The notes beneath the pieces were generated by a model. That model saw only the letters and a list, made by a program, of their open reading frames with translations, was not told the DNA's origin and searched no databases. Positions 34,796-43,758 of a DNA stretch of 64,000 nucleotides are shown piece after piece. This DNA comes from Candidatus Latescibacterota bacterium (lineage in GTDB: Bacteria > Latescibacterota > UBA2968): assembly GCA_022823725.1 (NCBI GenBank), contig JAJEHL010000037.1, positions 1 to 64,000 of the forward strand. Reading direction: 5' to 3'. Position 1 is the stretch's first letter, and every line of letters starts with the position of its first letter. The translations under genes and the position numbers were made by a program.

Positions 34796-35593
34796 TCAAA
34801 ACCCCCGCAAAACCGTACTCTCTCTACGCGGCAATCCCTCTCTCGGCGCGCGTTTTAGCACGACGTATTCCAGACCGTGTTCCTCGCAAAAAATCCTCTT
34901 CTCCAACTTATCGCCGTCTTCATTCACCGCGTAAATATCTGGTTTAATAACATCAATCTCAGGCGCGGCATCCATCCATCCGTCGCCAGAAGAAATAAGC
35001 CCCTGTTTGACAAAACGGACGGATTGCACCACATACCGGCGTTCGTCTTCATCGAACATGGGATGATGTTCGCCTTTGAGCAGACGGACATTTGCATCGT
35101 GCCCCACAACAACGTACAAATCGCCCAACTCTGATACCTCTTCAAAAAATCGGATATGCCCAGAATGAAACCAGTCAAAACACCCCGTAACAATCACTTT
35201 TTTATTTTTACCATCCCCATCCGCTGTCTCAGTTACGGGAAACCCCCTGACATCATCTGCAGTCAAAACGCGATATGCGATATCGTGCACCTCGCAAAAA
35301 CGCCGTCTCTGCGGCGTATCGTCTCGTTCATCCACCACCCAAACATCTGCCTGGACCACATCGGGAAGACCGTCTTTATCTCCCAACTCCGTCACAAGCG
35401 TGGCGCAATCCACATAGCGAATCGCATCCATCATATACATGCGTTCTTCTTGCGGAAATTTGGGTCGCCCCTCAATGACATCATCCCCCCACACCAGCGC
35501 GTGAAGATAGCCGTATCTGGAAGCCTCTTGCAAAAAACGTATATCGCGCGCCCTCATATCGTCAAAACTGCCTGAAACAACAACGGTCTTCAT
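34796..35593 (-). CDS. Duplicated nucleotidyltransferase (cytidylyltransferase-fold) protein
   Basis: 265 aa from ATG 35593, which has GAGGG in front. Two copies of the nucleotidyltransferase fold are fused. The N-terminal copy (VVVSGSFDDMRARDIRFLQEAS) has lost the HxGH motif. The C-terminal copy (VTGCFDWFHSGHIRFFEEVSELGDLYVVVGHDANV) keeps HSGH and looks active. A linker KNKK joins them near residue 130. It probably activates a sugar phosphate or alcohol phosphate to an NDP derivative. The stop-start gap to the GHMP-kinase-like gene is 4 nt, so the two are an operon pair. Confidence 0.85.
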   Translation of the reverse strand: MKTVVVSGSFDDMRARDIRFLQEASRYGYLHALVWGDDVIEGRPKFPQEERMYMMDAIRYVDCATLVTELGDKDGLPDVVQADVWVVDERDDTPQRRRFCEVHDIAYRVLTADDVRGFPVTETADGDGKNKKVIVTGCFDWFHSGHIRFFEEVSELGDLYVVVGHDANVRLLKGEHHPMFDEDERRYVVQSVRFVKQGLISSGDGWMDAAPEIDVIKPDIYAVNEDGDKLEKRIFCEEHGLEYVVLKRAPREGLPRRESTVLRGF

Positions 35594-35597
35594 ATCA

Positions 35598-36389
35598 CTA
35601 CCCTCTGTCATATCGGACATCTACGCGAAGTGCGCCCGGCACGTGTTCTTCAGACACAACGTAAATATACCCACCGCCACAGCCAGAATACATCGCCCCG
35701 ATATATCTGGACTGATAATATTCCAAAATACCCATAAGATCAATCCGGATAGTAGGATGACGTATCGTATGCGGCAAAAGCGTCTCCCAACACACCATAC
35801 ACTCATTCAGAGACGCGCCCAATCCCCGCGCATCTCTGGCAACAATCGCATTATAACAATCCTTGCCCGACTGACTCAACCTATCAATCCATATCGGATC
35901 TAAATTCTTCTCACCCAACGGCTCATAGCCATCGGGACGCGGCGCAACGGGAACCATGTAGATCACATCTTCGAGCCAATGTGCGACATCGGGATCGTTA
36001 TTGGACTCAATATGAACCGGGAAATATCCCCCCTCGTATTCGCAATCGTAGTCGAGTCTGCTCACACCCGGATAAAGCAACCCGATCATATCCTGCGAAC
36101 CCGACGGCTCGGCCTTGCCTTCATTTTCAACCGTGTACAATTCCTTCACCAAATCAGACGGCGCGCGGTCGGGAAAAGTAGATCCCCACAGCCTCATCGC
36201 AACATCTCGCGTACTCGTCGCCATACCGCAGCGATTCATAAAACGGCTGGTCGGTTCGATAGAAACCACAACCATAGACCCGGGAGGCGATGGATTGTAC
36301 TGCGACAAAAACGGCTGATCAATCCATCCACCGGCAAAAGCCATGCGAAAGGGAATATTGCCAATAACGCTCGTAATATCTTTGCTCAT
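35598..36389 (-). CDS. GHMP-kinase-like sugar kinase
   Basis: 263 aa from ATG 36389 behind GGAGAA. NIPFRMAFAGGWIDQPFLSQYN resembles the N-terminal substrate loop of heptose/fucose GHMP kinases (PLRISFAGGGTD), and YSGCGGGYIYVVSE resembles the C-terminal GHMP glycine-rich strand. The central P-loop-like GLxSS motif is not obvious, and the protein is shorter than the usual 320-350 aa, so it may be divergent or phosphotransfer-deficient. Context with a nucleotidyltransferase and a sugar-nucleotide epimerase supports a role in activated-sugar synthesis. Confidence 0.7.
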   Translation of the reverse strand: MSKDITSVIGNIPFRMAFAGGWIDQPFLSQYNPSPPGSMVVVSIEPTSRFMNRCGMATSTRDVAMRLWGSTFPDRAPSDLVKELYTVENEGKAEPSGSQDMIGLLYPGVSRLDYDCEYEGGYFPVHIESNNDPDVAHWLEDVIYMVPVAPRPDGYEPLGEKNLDPIWIDRLSQSGKDCYNAIVARDARGLGASLNECMVCWETLLPHTIRHPTIRIDLMGILEYYQSRYIGAMYSGCGGGYIYVVSEEHVPGALRVDVRYDRG

Positions 36390-36409
36390 ATAATTCTCCG
36401 AAAGCATCC

Positions 36410-36470
36410 GCAGATGGCGCAGGCATGTCCCTGCGGGTGTAAGCAGGGATGGACGCAGATAAAGGATGCG
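36410..36470 (+). repeat. Dispersed intergenic hairpin repeat, copy 1
   Basis: Contains ATCCGCAGATGGCGCAGG, a 7-bp stem TCCCTGC / GCAGGGA around GGGTGTAA, then GGACGCAGATAAAGG. Nearly the same unit occurs, read in minus, at 45434-45485, and a shorter relative at 41226-41255. Lies between the GHMP-kinase-like and epimerase genes. Confidence 0.75.
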
Positions 36471-36510
36471 GCGGTTAGCCCTCCCAACTCACCAGCCCCC
36501 AGCCCCTACC

Positions 36511-37548
36511 TCAACTCACCGTCCTTTTACCCGCTTTGCGATCGGCGTATTGCTGTGCAATCCATGCATAAGTCTTAGCCATACCATCGCGCAAAGGGGT
36601 ATCTGGCTCCCAATCGAGAATATCTTTGATCATCGCATTGTCACTATTGCGACCAGCAACGCCCTGAGGCGCAGTCAAATCATACGTGCGATTGAGTTTA
36701 ACATCGCCGGTCTCCTCAATAATACTCACCAGTTCATTAATAGAAACCAATTCGCTCGAACCGAGATTAATAGGCGTTGCAATCAAGTCCTCACTGTGCA
36801 TAATCATATCGACGCCTTTAATACAATCGTCAACATACATAAAACTGCGTGTCTGGTTGCCATCGCCCCAAATATCAATCTCGAGATTGCCTGTATCTTT
36901 GGCCTCAATCGCTTTGCGGCAAAGCGCTGCAGGCGCCTTCTCTCGTCCGCCATCCCACGTCCCATAAGGACCATACACATTGTGAAACCGCGCAATCGCG
37001 GTCTTCATCCCGCGTTCGTCCCAGTACTCCTCGCAAAACATCTCCGAAACCAACTTTTCCCAACCGTATCCACGCTCTGCCATTGCCGGATAAGCATCTG
37101 ATTCTTTGAGTGCGCGCACATTGGGATCCTCCTGCAATTCCGTATTGTACGCACAGGCAGAAGAAGAAAAGAAATACCGCTCAACACCTGCCCAATAGGC
37201 CGCTTCAATCAGATGAGTATTGATCAGAATACTCCGCAAACACTCGACCCTGAATCGTTCAATAAATCCCATGCCCCCCATATCCGCCGCGAGATTGTAC
37301 ACTTCGACAGCACCTTCAACAGCGCGTTTGCAATTGTCTTCATCGCTCAAATCCAAACACAGATTCTCCACCCTCGGCACGCGCTGGTACCACTCGGGCA
37401 AAGGCTTCTTATCAACAGCGCGAAGCCGCACAAACCCCTGATCGTGAAAATACCGTGTCAATGCACCAGCAATAAAACCACCCGCCCCGCAAATGACGAT
37501 CAAATCGTCTTTATTGAGCGTCGTTGCTGCTATTTGCTGCTTTCCCAT
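36511..37548 (-). CDS. GDP-mannose 3,5-epimerase homologue (extended SDR)
   Basis: 345 aa. NAD site CGAGGFIAGAL (20-30). Plant GME residues C145, Y174, K178 and K217 all appear here with a constant offset of 13: C132 in SSACAY, Y161/K165 in YGWEK, and K204 in GGREKAPAALCRKA. Segments ADMGGMGFI, NVYGPYGTW, GDGNQTRSF and GRNSDNAMIKD also match that enzyme. It should convert GDP-mannose to GDP-L-galactose (or L-gulose). GGAGG precedes the ATG. The nearby kinase and nucleotidyltransferase suggest one nucleotide-sugar pathway. Confidence 0.88.
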   Translation of the reverse strand: MGKQQIAATTLNKDDLIVICGAGGFIAGALTRYFHDQGFVRLRAVDKKPLPEWYQRVPRVENLCLDLSDEDNCKRAVEGAVEVYNLAADMGGMGFIERFRVECLRSILINTHLIEAAYWAGVERYFFSSSACAYNTELQEDPNVRALKESDAYPAMAERGYGWEKLVSEMFCEEYWDERGMKTAIARFHNVYGPYGTWDGGREKAPAALCRKAIEAKDTGNLEIDIWGDGNQTRSFMYVDDCIKGVDMIMHSEDLIATPINLGSSELVSINELVSIIEETGDVKLNRTYDLTAPQGVAGRNSDNAMIKDILDWEPDTPLRDGMAKTYAWIAQQYADRKAGKRTVS

Positions 37549-37746
37549 CGTATTCCTCCAAAGTCAATAGTCCGTATTATTAAGTATTATGCGTCTAATC
37601 AGTGAAGATATTACAAAAATGAGCCACAACACGCAAGAAATGAGAGGCAATATTATGCACACACTCTTTGGTTAGACACAAAGTCTGTTTCTCAATATAT
37701 TGCAAAAAGTAAAAACTTAAAATCAACGCGTTCCACAGGAGCACCC
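37549..37746. promoter_or_regulatory. Divergent AT-rich intergenic region
   Basis: 198 bp between the epimerase (minus) and the heparinase-like gene (plus), much AT-richer than the genes. GGAGG serves the minus gene and CAGGAGCACCC the plus gene. Several AT-rich hexamers could be -10 elements, but no clear -35/-10 pair or operator is evident. Confidence 0.35.
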
Positions 37747-40461
37747 ATGCCGCTACTCAACGTCGAAAACGCCCGCGAAAACCTCAGACGCTATCCCTGG
37801 GCGCAGGCCATCATCGAAGGCTGGAAACAGCAGGTTGCCCACCTCATGGACCAGAACCGCGACTTTATCGACGCCATGATGCCCGAACTCACCCCCTGGC
37901 CCGAATACGGCCAGAACTGTCCCGTCTGCGTCAACCACCTCTCCTCCATGGGTGAAACCGGCCTGTACGAATGGGATCCCACCGATCCAGACAGGCTCAT
38001 CTGCAAATACTGTAAAACCGAGTACCCCAACGCCAACTATCCCGAAACCGGCAGCATCACCGCGCCCAGAATGAACCAGACCTTCACCTTCTACCTCACC
38101 GACGAAGAACGCGCCCACCCCGAAGACAAATCGGGCAAACACGCCTTCAAATGGGTCAACTGGCCCGTACACACGAGCTGGACCGGCATCATCCGCACCA
38201 AAAAAAGCCGCTGGATCTTTGAACAAATTCTACCACTTGCCAAATTATACGCCCTCACAGATGACGTATTATACGCCCAGTGGTGCGCCGGAATCATGGA
38301 CTGCATGGCGCGGCGATACCCCAACTGGCTCTTCCACTCCTACGACGGCACCATAGCGGACTGTCCGCCAGCCGAAGTCGCCATCTCCCTGGGCAAATAT
38401 CCCCGCGCCGGACGTTTTCCCGTCGAAACCATCATCACCGCCTTTGAAGGCCGCCATCGCGAAGGAGACCATGCCATCCTCAACAACGGTTTCTGGGGCG
38501 CCGGACGCTTTGGCTGCAGCGGCTCCGATGGCGGAGCCATCCTTCAGATCACTCTGGCTTACGACCTCATCCGAACTGCCCAGTATCCAGATGGCTCACC
38601 CGTCCTCACACCCGAAATGGATCAACGCATCGTCAACGACCTCATCCTCGCCGGCTGTGCAGACACTGAAAACTGGAACGAAATCAACAACAAATGCGGT
38701 CCTGGCCGCGCACTAAGCGCCGCCGTCGGCATACTCTTCAACAAACCACAAAGCGTGCGCCGCGCCATCGAAGGCCTTGAAACCCTCCTCGAAGATGCCT
38801 TCCACTTCGACGGCTTCTGCACCGAATCCCCCTCCTATTCCGCCATGCACCTCAACCTGTTGCGCGACATACCCGAACTACTCGTTGGATACTCCGATCC
38901 CGACGGCTACGAACCCGAAACCGGTCCGCCCCTCAAAAACCTGGACCCCTTTCAACACTTTGACCGTTACCGCCTGGCTCTGGAAAGCATGGTCCGCATG
39001 CTCGACCCAAACCTGCAAGATCCCGTCATCGGAGATAGCCGAGAAGGCCGAAGCATCGACTCTATCTACGCCGAAATCCTATCCGCCCACTACGGCAACC
39101 GCTACGCTGGCCTACTGGAAAAATCGCAGAACGCCCCACTCTCACAAAAGGGCAATGAATACGCCCTCTGGCACCGGGATCCCGATATAGTAGCGGAACA
39201 AAATACCGACCTACCCCACCACACCGAATGGTTCCCCGGCTGGCATGTCGCTGTTCTGCGCGGCGGAAACCCAAAAGGTCACACCGCCTTCTACTTCAAC
39301 GGTTATGGCTTTGGCGGCCATCGCCACTACGACAGCCTGGGCATCATCTACATCGCCCAGGGGCGGGAAATGGCCGCAGACCGGGGTTATATCTGGGACG
39401 ACCCCAGAAATGCCTGGACCAAAAGCACCCTCTCACACAACATCGTCACCGTTGACGCCCAAAACCAGAGCGGCAACCCAAAACCCGCCACCCTACAACT
39501 CTTCGGCACGGGTGCAGGCGTCGAAATCATCCAGGCATCCGCCGCCCCTTACGAACAGTGCGACCGCTACCAGCGCACCTGCGCGCTCATCCAGATCCCC
39601 GGCGAACAGACCTATGCCATCGACTTCTTCCGAATAAACGGTGGCAATCTCCACCAGTATGGCTTCCACGGCAACGGGCATCTCACGGGCATTCGCGGTG
39701 CCGATCCTCAACCCATTGACGAACAAATCGAATGGCTCGACAACATCCGCGCCGACCATCCTCAAAACCCCTTCACCGCCACATGGCAAAACCAGGACCT
39801 GCGACTGGACCTCACCCTGCTCAACCCCATCCATCGCCTCCTGCTCGCAGACGCGCCCGGCTGGCGCTCAGACCTGGGCGACCAACTCAACGCCCCACCT
39901 GTCCAGCAAATCCTGGCCGAACGCAAAAACGGTGCGAACACAAATAGTCAGTACGCCGCCGTCATCGCACCCTACACCGACACATCACCCATCCAATCCG
40001 CACACCTGATCCTGAACGACCCCGACACCCTCGCCATGGCAATAGCCGTAAAACGCGACGGCTGTACCGACTACATCCTCTCAGCCCCCGAAGGCACAAC
40101 CCATGACCTCGGCCCCATCTCCATCACAGGCCAATTCGCTTATGCATCCATCGACAATCAGGGCAATCTCCAACGGGCTTATCTGCTCTGTGGCACGGAA
40201 CTCCGTTGCGGCAGTCACACCCTCACACGCTCACAGGCACAGACCCCACTCGACGTCACCTCAGTTGACAATCGCACCTATCATATATCGCAAACCGTGC
40301 CCGACCCCAACAACCTTTCTGGAACCTATCTATTAGCCGCAGACACCGGCTACGAAATCGAATCCGCCTCGGAAAAATCCATCACCGTGCGAGACTATCC
40401 CGCCATTGCGTGCGACCGCGTCGTTCTCCTCAACGCCGCTACCTTAAATCCTGCGATCTAA
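37747..40461 (+). CDS. Heparinase II/III-family protein
   Basis: 904 aa. A cysteine pair module CPVC (57-60) with CKYC (about 81-84) near the N-terminus could bind zinc. Residues about 130-460 are the alpha/alpha-toroid part. The heparinase II/III signature GFGGHRHYDSLGIIYIAQGREMAADRGY is at about 523-550, followed by STLSHNIVTVD. These lyases cleave uronic-acid polysaccharides by beta-elimination. No signal peptide was seen, unlike many relatives. Codon use is strongly C-ending (ATC, ACC, CTC) compared with neighbours. Its 3' end overlaps the convergent coaX by 18 nt. Confidence 0.85.
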   Translation: MPLLNVENARENLRRYPWAQAIIEGWKQQVAHLMDQNRDFIDAMMPELTPWPEYGQNCPVCVNHLSSMGETGLYEWDPTDPDRLICKYCKTEYPNANYPETGSITAPRMNQTFTFYLTDEERAHPEDKSGKHAFKWVNWPVHTSWTGIIRTKKSRWIFEQILPLAKLYALTDDVLYAQWCAGIMDCMARRYPNWLFHSYDGTIADCPPAEVAISLGKYPRAGRFPVETIITAFEGRHREGDHAILNNGFWGAGRFGCSGSDGGAILQITLAYDLIRTAQYPDGSPVLTPEMDQRIVNDLILAGCADTENWNEINNKCGPGRALSAAVGILFNKPQSVRRAIEGLETLLEDAFHFDGFCTESPSYSAMHLNLLRDIPELLVGYSDPDGYEPETGPPLKNLDPFQHFDRYRLALESMVRMLDPNLQDPVIGDSREGRSIDSIYAEILSAHYGNRYAGLLEKSQNAPLSQKGNEYALWHRDPDIVAEQNTDLPHHTEWFPGWHVAVLRGGNPKGHTAFYFNGYGFGGHRHYDSLGIIYIAQGREMAADRGYIWDDPRNAWTKSTLSHNIVTVDAQNQSGNPKPATLQLFGTGAGVEIIQASAAPYEQCDRYQRTCALIQIPGEQTYAIDFFRINGGNLHQYGFHGNGHLTGIRGADPQPIDEQIEWLDNIRADHPQNPFTATWQNQDLRLDLTLLNPIHRLLLADAPGWRSDLGDQLNAPPVQQILAERKNGANTNSQYAAVIAPYTDTSPIQSAHLILNDPDTLAMAIAVKRDGCTDYILSAPEGTTHDLGPISITGQFAYASIDNQGNLQRAYLLCGTELRCGSHTLTRSQAQTPLDVTSVDNRTYHISQTVPDPNNLSGTYLLAADTGYEIESASEKSITVRDYPAIACDRVVLLNAATLNPAI

Positions 40462-41190
40462 CAAAACCAGCGCACGCATAACCAGATCTGGCTCCACGCG
40501 ATGAGGATAGTTTATGAAAGGCGCAATCACCTCGGCATCCCCCCCGGTCAAAACAAGCGTCGCCCGCCCATCGGGAGCCAGTTCACTAAACAGTCGCTCT
40601 ACGGCACCAACAGCCCCATAAATAACCCCCGCCTGAATACAAGAAGTCGTATCCGTCCCAACAGCCGAATCAGGTGGTTGAAGCACCACATGGGGAAGCA
40701 AACTCGTCTCATCGTGCAGCGCGCGCAACCCCATACCCAAACCCGGCGCAATCGTCCCCCCCCGAAAAACACCATCTGCCGTCACCAGATCCACAGTCAA
40801 CGCAGAGCCAAAAGCGGCGACAACCACACTTCCCGCGCAAATGCGAAACGCCTCGCTCGCCTGCAATAGCCGATCAATGCCAACATGGTCGGGACGGGGC
40901 ACAGCGACATCAATCCCCAGATCCATATCCGTATCAACCACCTGTGACATCAGCCCCCACACCTGCTGCACTGCTTCTCGAATCACCTCATCTGCACCGC
41001 GCACCACAGAAGCAACCAAACACCGGTTGGGCGTTCCTCTCGGGGCAAAACGCGATTCAAGAACACTCACAACCTGTGTCGCATCTTGAACTCCGCTAAT
41101 AGACGCACGCGCAATCGGGCGACCGTCATCGTATAACGCCGCCTTCAAACGCGAATTGCCCACATCAAAAACCAGCAATTTTCGCCCCAT
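40444..41190 (-). CDS. coaX: Type III pantothenate kinase-like protein with altered catalytic motif
   Basis: 248 aa from ATG 41190 (AGGGA upstream). ASKHA-type motifs are FDVGNSRLKAAL (P-loop region), VGIDRLLQA (G-x-D-R) and GGTIAPGLGMGLRAL. The usual DxGTAxTxD reads AFGSALTVD: the Asp that serves as general base in characterised CoaX enzymes is Ala126 here. Overall the protein is full length, so it is either a divergent kinase or a non-catalytic homologue. The family's reaction is ATP plus pantothenate to 4'-phosphopantothenate. Confidence 0.82.
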   Translation of the reverse strand: MGRKLLVFDVGNSRLKAALYDDGRPIARASISGVQDATQVVSVLESRFAPRGTPNRCLVASVVRGADEVIREAVQQVWGLMSQVVDTDMDLGIDVAVPRPDHVGIDRLLQASEAFRICAGSVVVAAFGSALTVDLVTADGVFRGGTIAPGLGMGLRALHDETSLLPHVVLQPPDSAVGTDTTSCIQAGVIYGAVGAVERLFSELAPDGRATLVLTGGDAEVIAPFINYPHRVEPDLVMRALVLLDRRI

Positions 41191-41225
41191 TGTTTGATCC
41201 CTATTCAGCAATCAGCCCACCCCTT

Positions 41226-41255
41226 TTCATCTGCGCCCATCTGCGGATCCCTTCA
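41226..41255 (-). repeat. Dispersed repeat, short copy at the 3' end of glcB
   Basis: Read in minus, GGATCCGCAGATGGGCGCAGATGAAAAGG shares ATCCGCAGATGG-CGCAGAT with the copies at 36410 and 45434. It supplies the last residues (SADGRR) and stop codon of the malate synthase gene. Confidence 0.6.
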
Positions 41256-43407
41256 CCTCTCGCCGCCGCGTATGTAAAACCAGTTCAGTATATCCATTGG
41301 GCACTTCGCGACCCTTGAGAACCAGATCGAGCGCAGCTTGAAATGCAATACTCTCATCAAAATTTGGAGCCATATTGCGATACGCCGGATCGCCCGCATT
41401 CTGCCGATCCACAACCGCGGCCATCTTCTCAAAAGTCTCGCGGACTTGCTCTGCACTCACAATCCCGTGATGCAACCAGTTGGCGATATGCTGGCTCGAA
41501 ATACGCAACGTCGCGCGATCTTCCATCAGACCCACATCGTGAATATCGGGCACCTTAGAACAGCCAACACCCTGATCAACCCAGCGCACCACATAGCCCA
41601 AAATACCCTGCGCGTTATTCTCCAATTCCCGCGCGATCTCCTCAGCCGTCAGATCTCTATCCAGCAAAGGCGGCGTCAAAATCTCATCCAGACTCGCGCG
41701 TTCACGCCTCGCGAGTTCTGCTTGTCGCACCGAAACATTCACCTGATGGTAGTGCATCGCATGCAATGTGGCCGCCGTCGGCGAAGGAACCCATGCAGTA
41801 GTCGCCCCCGCTTCGGGGTGATTCATCTTCGTCTCCACCATCTCCCGCATCGCATCGGGCATCGCCCACATCCCCTTGCCAATTTGCCCTTTGCCGATCA
41901 ACCCCGTCTCAATACCCACATCCACATTCCAATCCTCATAAGCCGATAACCACGGCTGCGCCTTAATTTCATTCTTCGGAAGCATAGCACCGGCTTCCAT
42001 ACTCGTATGCATCTCATCACCCGTACGATCCAAAAACCCCGTATTGATAAAAATGACGCGCTCGCGGGCTTCCCACATAGCGCGCTTCAAATTGACAGTC
42101 GTGCGCCGCTCTTCGTCCATAATCCCGATCTTCAGCGTATTTCGCGCAAGTCCAAGCGCATCTTCCACGCGCCCAAATAATTCTACTGTCGCCGCCACCT
42201 CTTCAGGCCCGTGCATCTTGGGCTTTACGATATACACACTGCCCGAGCGGCTATTTTGATACACGCCATTGCCCTTCAAATCGTGAATAGCCCCCAGCGA
42301 CGTTACCATCGCATCCAAAAACCCTTCGGGAATCGCCTCTCCATCCGCAGTCGTCACCGCATCAGTGTACATGTGAATACCCACATTCCGCACCAGCAGC
42401 GTACTTCGCCCCGGCAGTACCAACGCACCGCCATCTGGACGAATATAAGTTCTATCGGGATTCAATTTGCGATTCAAGGGTTGTCCATTCTTTTCAAAAA
42501 TCGTCTCCAACGTGCCCTTCATCAGCCCACACCAGTTGCGATACACGAGCACCTTGTCCGCAGCATCCACGGCAGATACGGAATCCTCACAATCCTGAAT
42601 CGTGGTAATTGCTGATTCCAACACCACATCTTTCACCCCTGCCGGATGGTCTTTTCCAATGGGATGGCCCGGATCGATCTGAATCTCAATATGCAACCCG
42701 TTGTGCGCCAACAACATACTGGACAATGCCCCATCTCGCTCTGTATAACCCACAAACTGATGCGGATCTGATAATCCAGCATCCCGACCATCAACCTCTG
42801 CGACGAGCACCTTCTGCCCGCCCTCTTCACACAGAGCAAACGCCGTCACTGCTGCATAAGACCCATTGGACAGCGGCACAGTCGCATCCAAAAACTCATT
42901 CGCGCTATCAATCACCTTCTCGCCGCGCACGGGATTATAAGCCGTACCCTTATCCGCGCCATCATCCTCCGGAATCACATCTGTCCCATACAGCGCATCG
43001 TACAAACTACCCCAGCGCGCATTGGCCGCATTCAAACAATAACGCGCATTATCCACCGGCACGACCAGCTGCGGTCCAGCCACTGTCGCCACCTCTGGAT
43101 CAACCCCATTTGTCAACACCTGAAAATGATCCCCTTCGGGCAATAAATACCCGATCTCCTGCAAAAATGCCCTGTACGCTTCCCCATCAATAGATCCGCG
43201 CCCCCTGTGCCAGGCATCGATCTTTGCCTGTAAGACATCGCGCCTTTCCAATAAATGCCGATTCTCAGGTCCCAGATCTCTTACAATCTCCTCCAACCCA
43301 CGCCAAAAAGCCTCTGCATCCACGCCCGTATCGGGCGCGATTTCGTCCTTAACCAATGCGTAGAGCGCGGCATCTACATTCAATCCGCCAACAGCTATCC
43401 TGCTCAT
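41227..43407 (-). CDS. glcB: Malate synthase G
   Basis: 726 aa from ATG 43407 behind AAAGGAG, matching the family length of about 720. Recognisable parts are [100 protein letters not shown] and [17 protein letters not shown]. It condenses glyoxylate with acetyl-CoA to malate, which feeds glycolate/glyoxylate carbon into the TCA cycle. No isocitrate lyase or glycolate oxidase is in the window. The C-terminal SADGRR comes from a dispersed repeat. Confidence 0.95.
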   Translation of the reverse strand: MSRIAVGGLNVDAALYALVKDEIAPDTGVDAEAFWRGLEEIVRDLGPENRHLLERRDVLQAKIDAWHRGRGSIDGEAYRAFLQEIGYLLPEGDHFQVLTNGVDPEVATVAGPQLVVPVDNARYCLNAANARWGSLYDALYGTDVIPEDDGADKGTAYNPVRGEKVIDSANEFLDATVPLSNGSYAAVTAFALCEEGGQKVLVAEVDGRDAGLSDPHQFVGYTERDGALSSMLLAHNGLHIEIQIDPGHPIGKDHPAGVKDVVLESAITTIQDCEDSVSAVDAADKVLVYRNWCGLMKGTLETIFEKNGQPLNRKLNPDRTYIRPDGGALVLPGRSTLLVRNVGIHMYTDAVTTADGEAIPEGFLDAMVTSLGAIHDLKGNGVYQNSRSGSVYIVKPKMHGPEEVAATVELFGRVEDALGLARNTLKIGIMDEERRTTVNLKRAMWEARERVIFINTGFLDRTGDEMHTSMEAGAMLPKNEIKAQPWLSAYEDWNVDVGIETGLIGKGQIGKGMWAMPDAMREMVETKMNHPEAGATTAWVPSPTAATLHAMHYHQVNVSVRQAELARRERASLDEILTPPLLDRDLTAEEIARELENNAQGILGYVVRWVDQGVGCSKVPDIHDVGLMEDRATLRISSQHIANWLHHGIVSAEQVRETFEKMAAVVDRQNAGDPAYRNMAPNFDESIAFQAALDLVLKGREVPNGYTELVLHTRRREVKGSADGRR

Positions 43408-43426
43408 ATACCACTCCTTTGAAAAC

Positions 43427-43749
43427 TCATGTATATCCACCTTTGCCCAACAAAATACGCGCTTCCTCGTCATCGCCCTCTAAAATCGCCTGTGTCAACC
43501 CGTCACCGGGAGGCGGTCCCCCGTGGGGTGATCGGCGCAACCAGGTCGGCGTATAACTCAAAATCAACATCCTGCGCTTTGTCCTTAACGTCGGCAATCC
43601 GCGATGCCACAGACGCGCACCAGATACCCTTCCCGGTCAAATTGCCGCAACTCCTCTGTCGATGCACAAACATCTATCTCGTAATGGTGGTCTGATCCGC
43701 TGGTATTGGGACTGAGAACCTTATAAGACACTGTGCAATTCTGTTCCAT
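43427..43749 (-). pseudogene. Decayed phytanoyl-CoA dioxygenase-like gene
   Basis: AGGAG precedes ATG 43749, which opens MEQNCTVSYKVL, then STEELRQFDREGYLVR, the usual N-terminus of PhyH proteins. The frame stops at 43585 after about 54 codons. Sense-like coding then continues in other frames: SRIADVKDKAQDVDFELYADLV, and later [22 protein letters not shown] ending near 43427. The middle of the gene, including the iron ligands, is missing. So there have been at least one large deletion and two frame changes. Confidence 0.6.
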
Positions 43750-43758
43750 ATCATCTCC

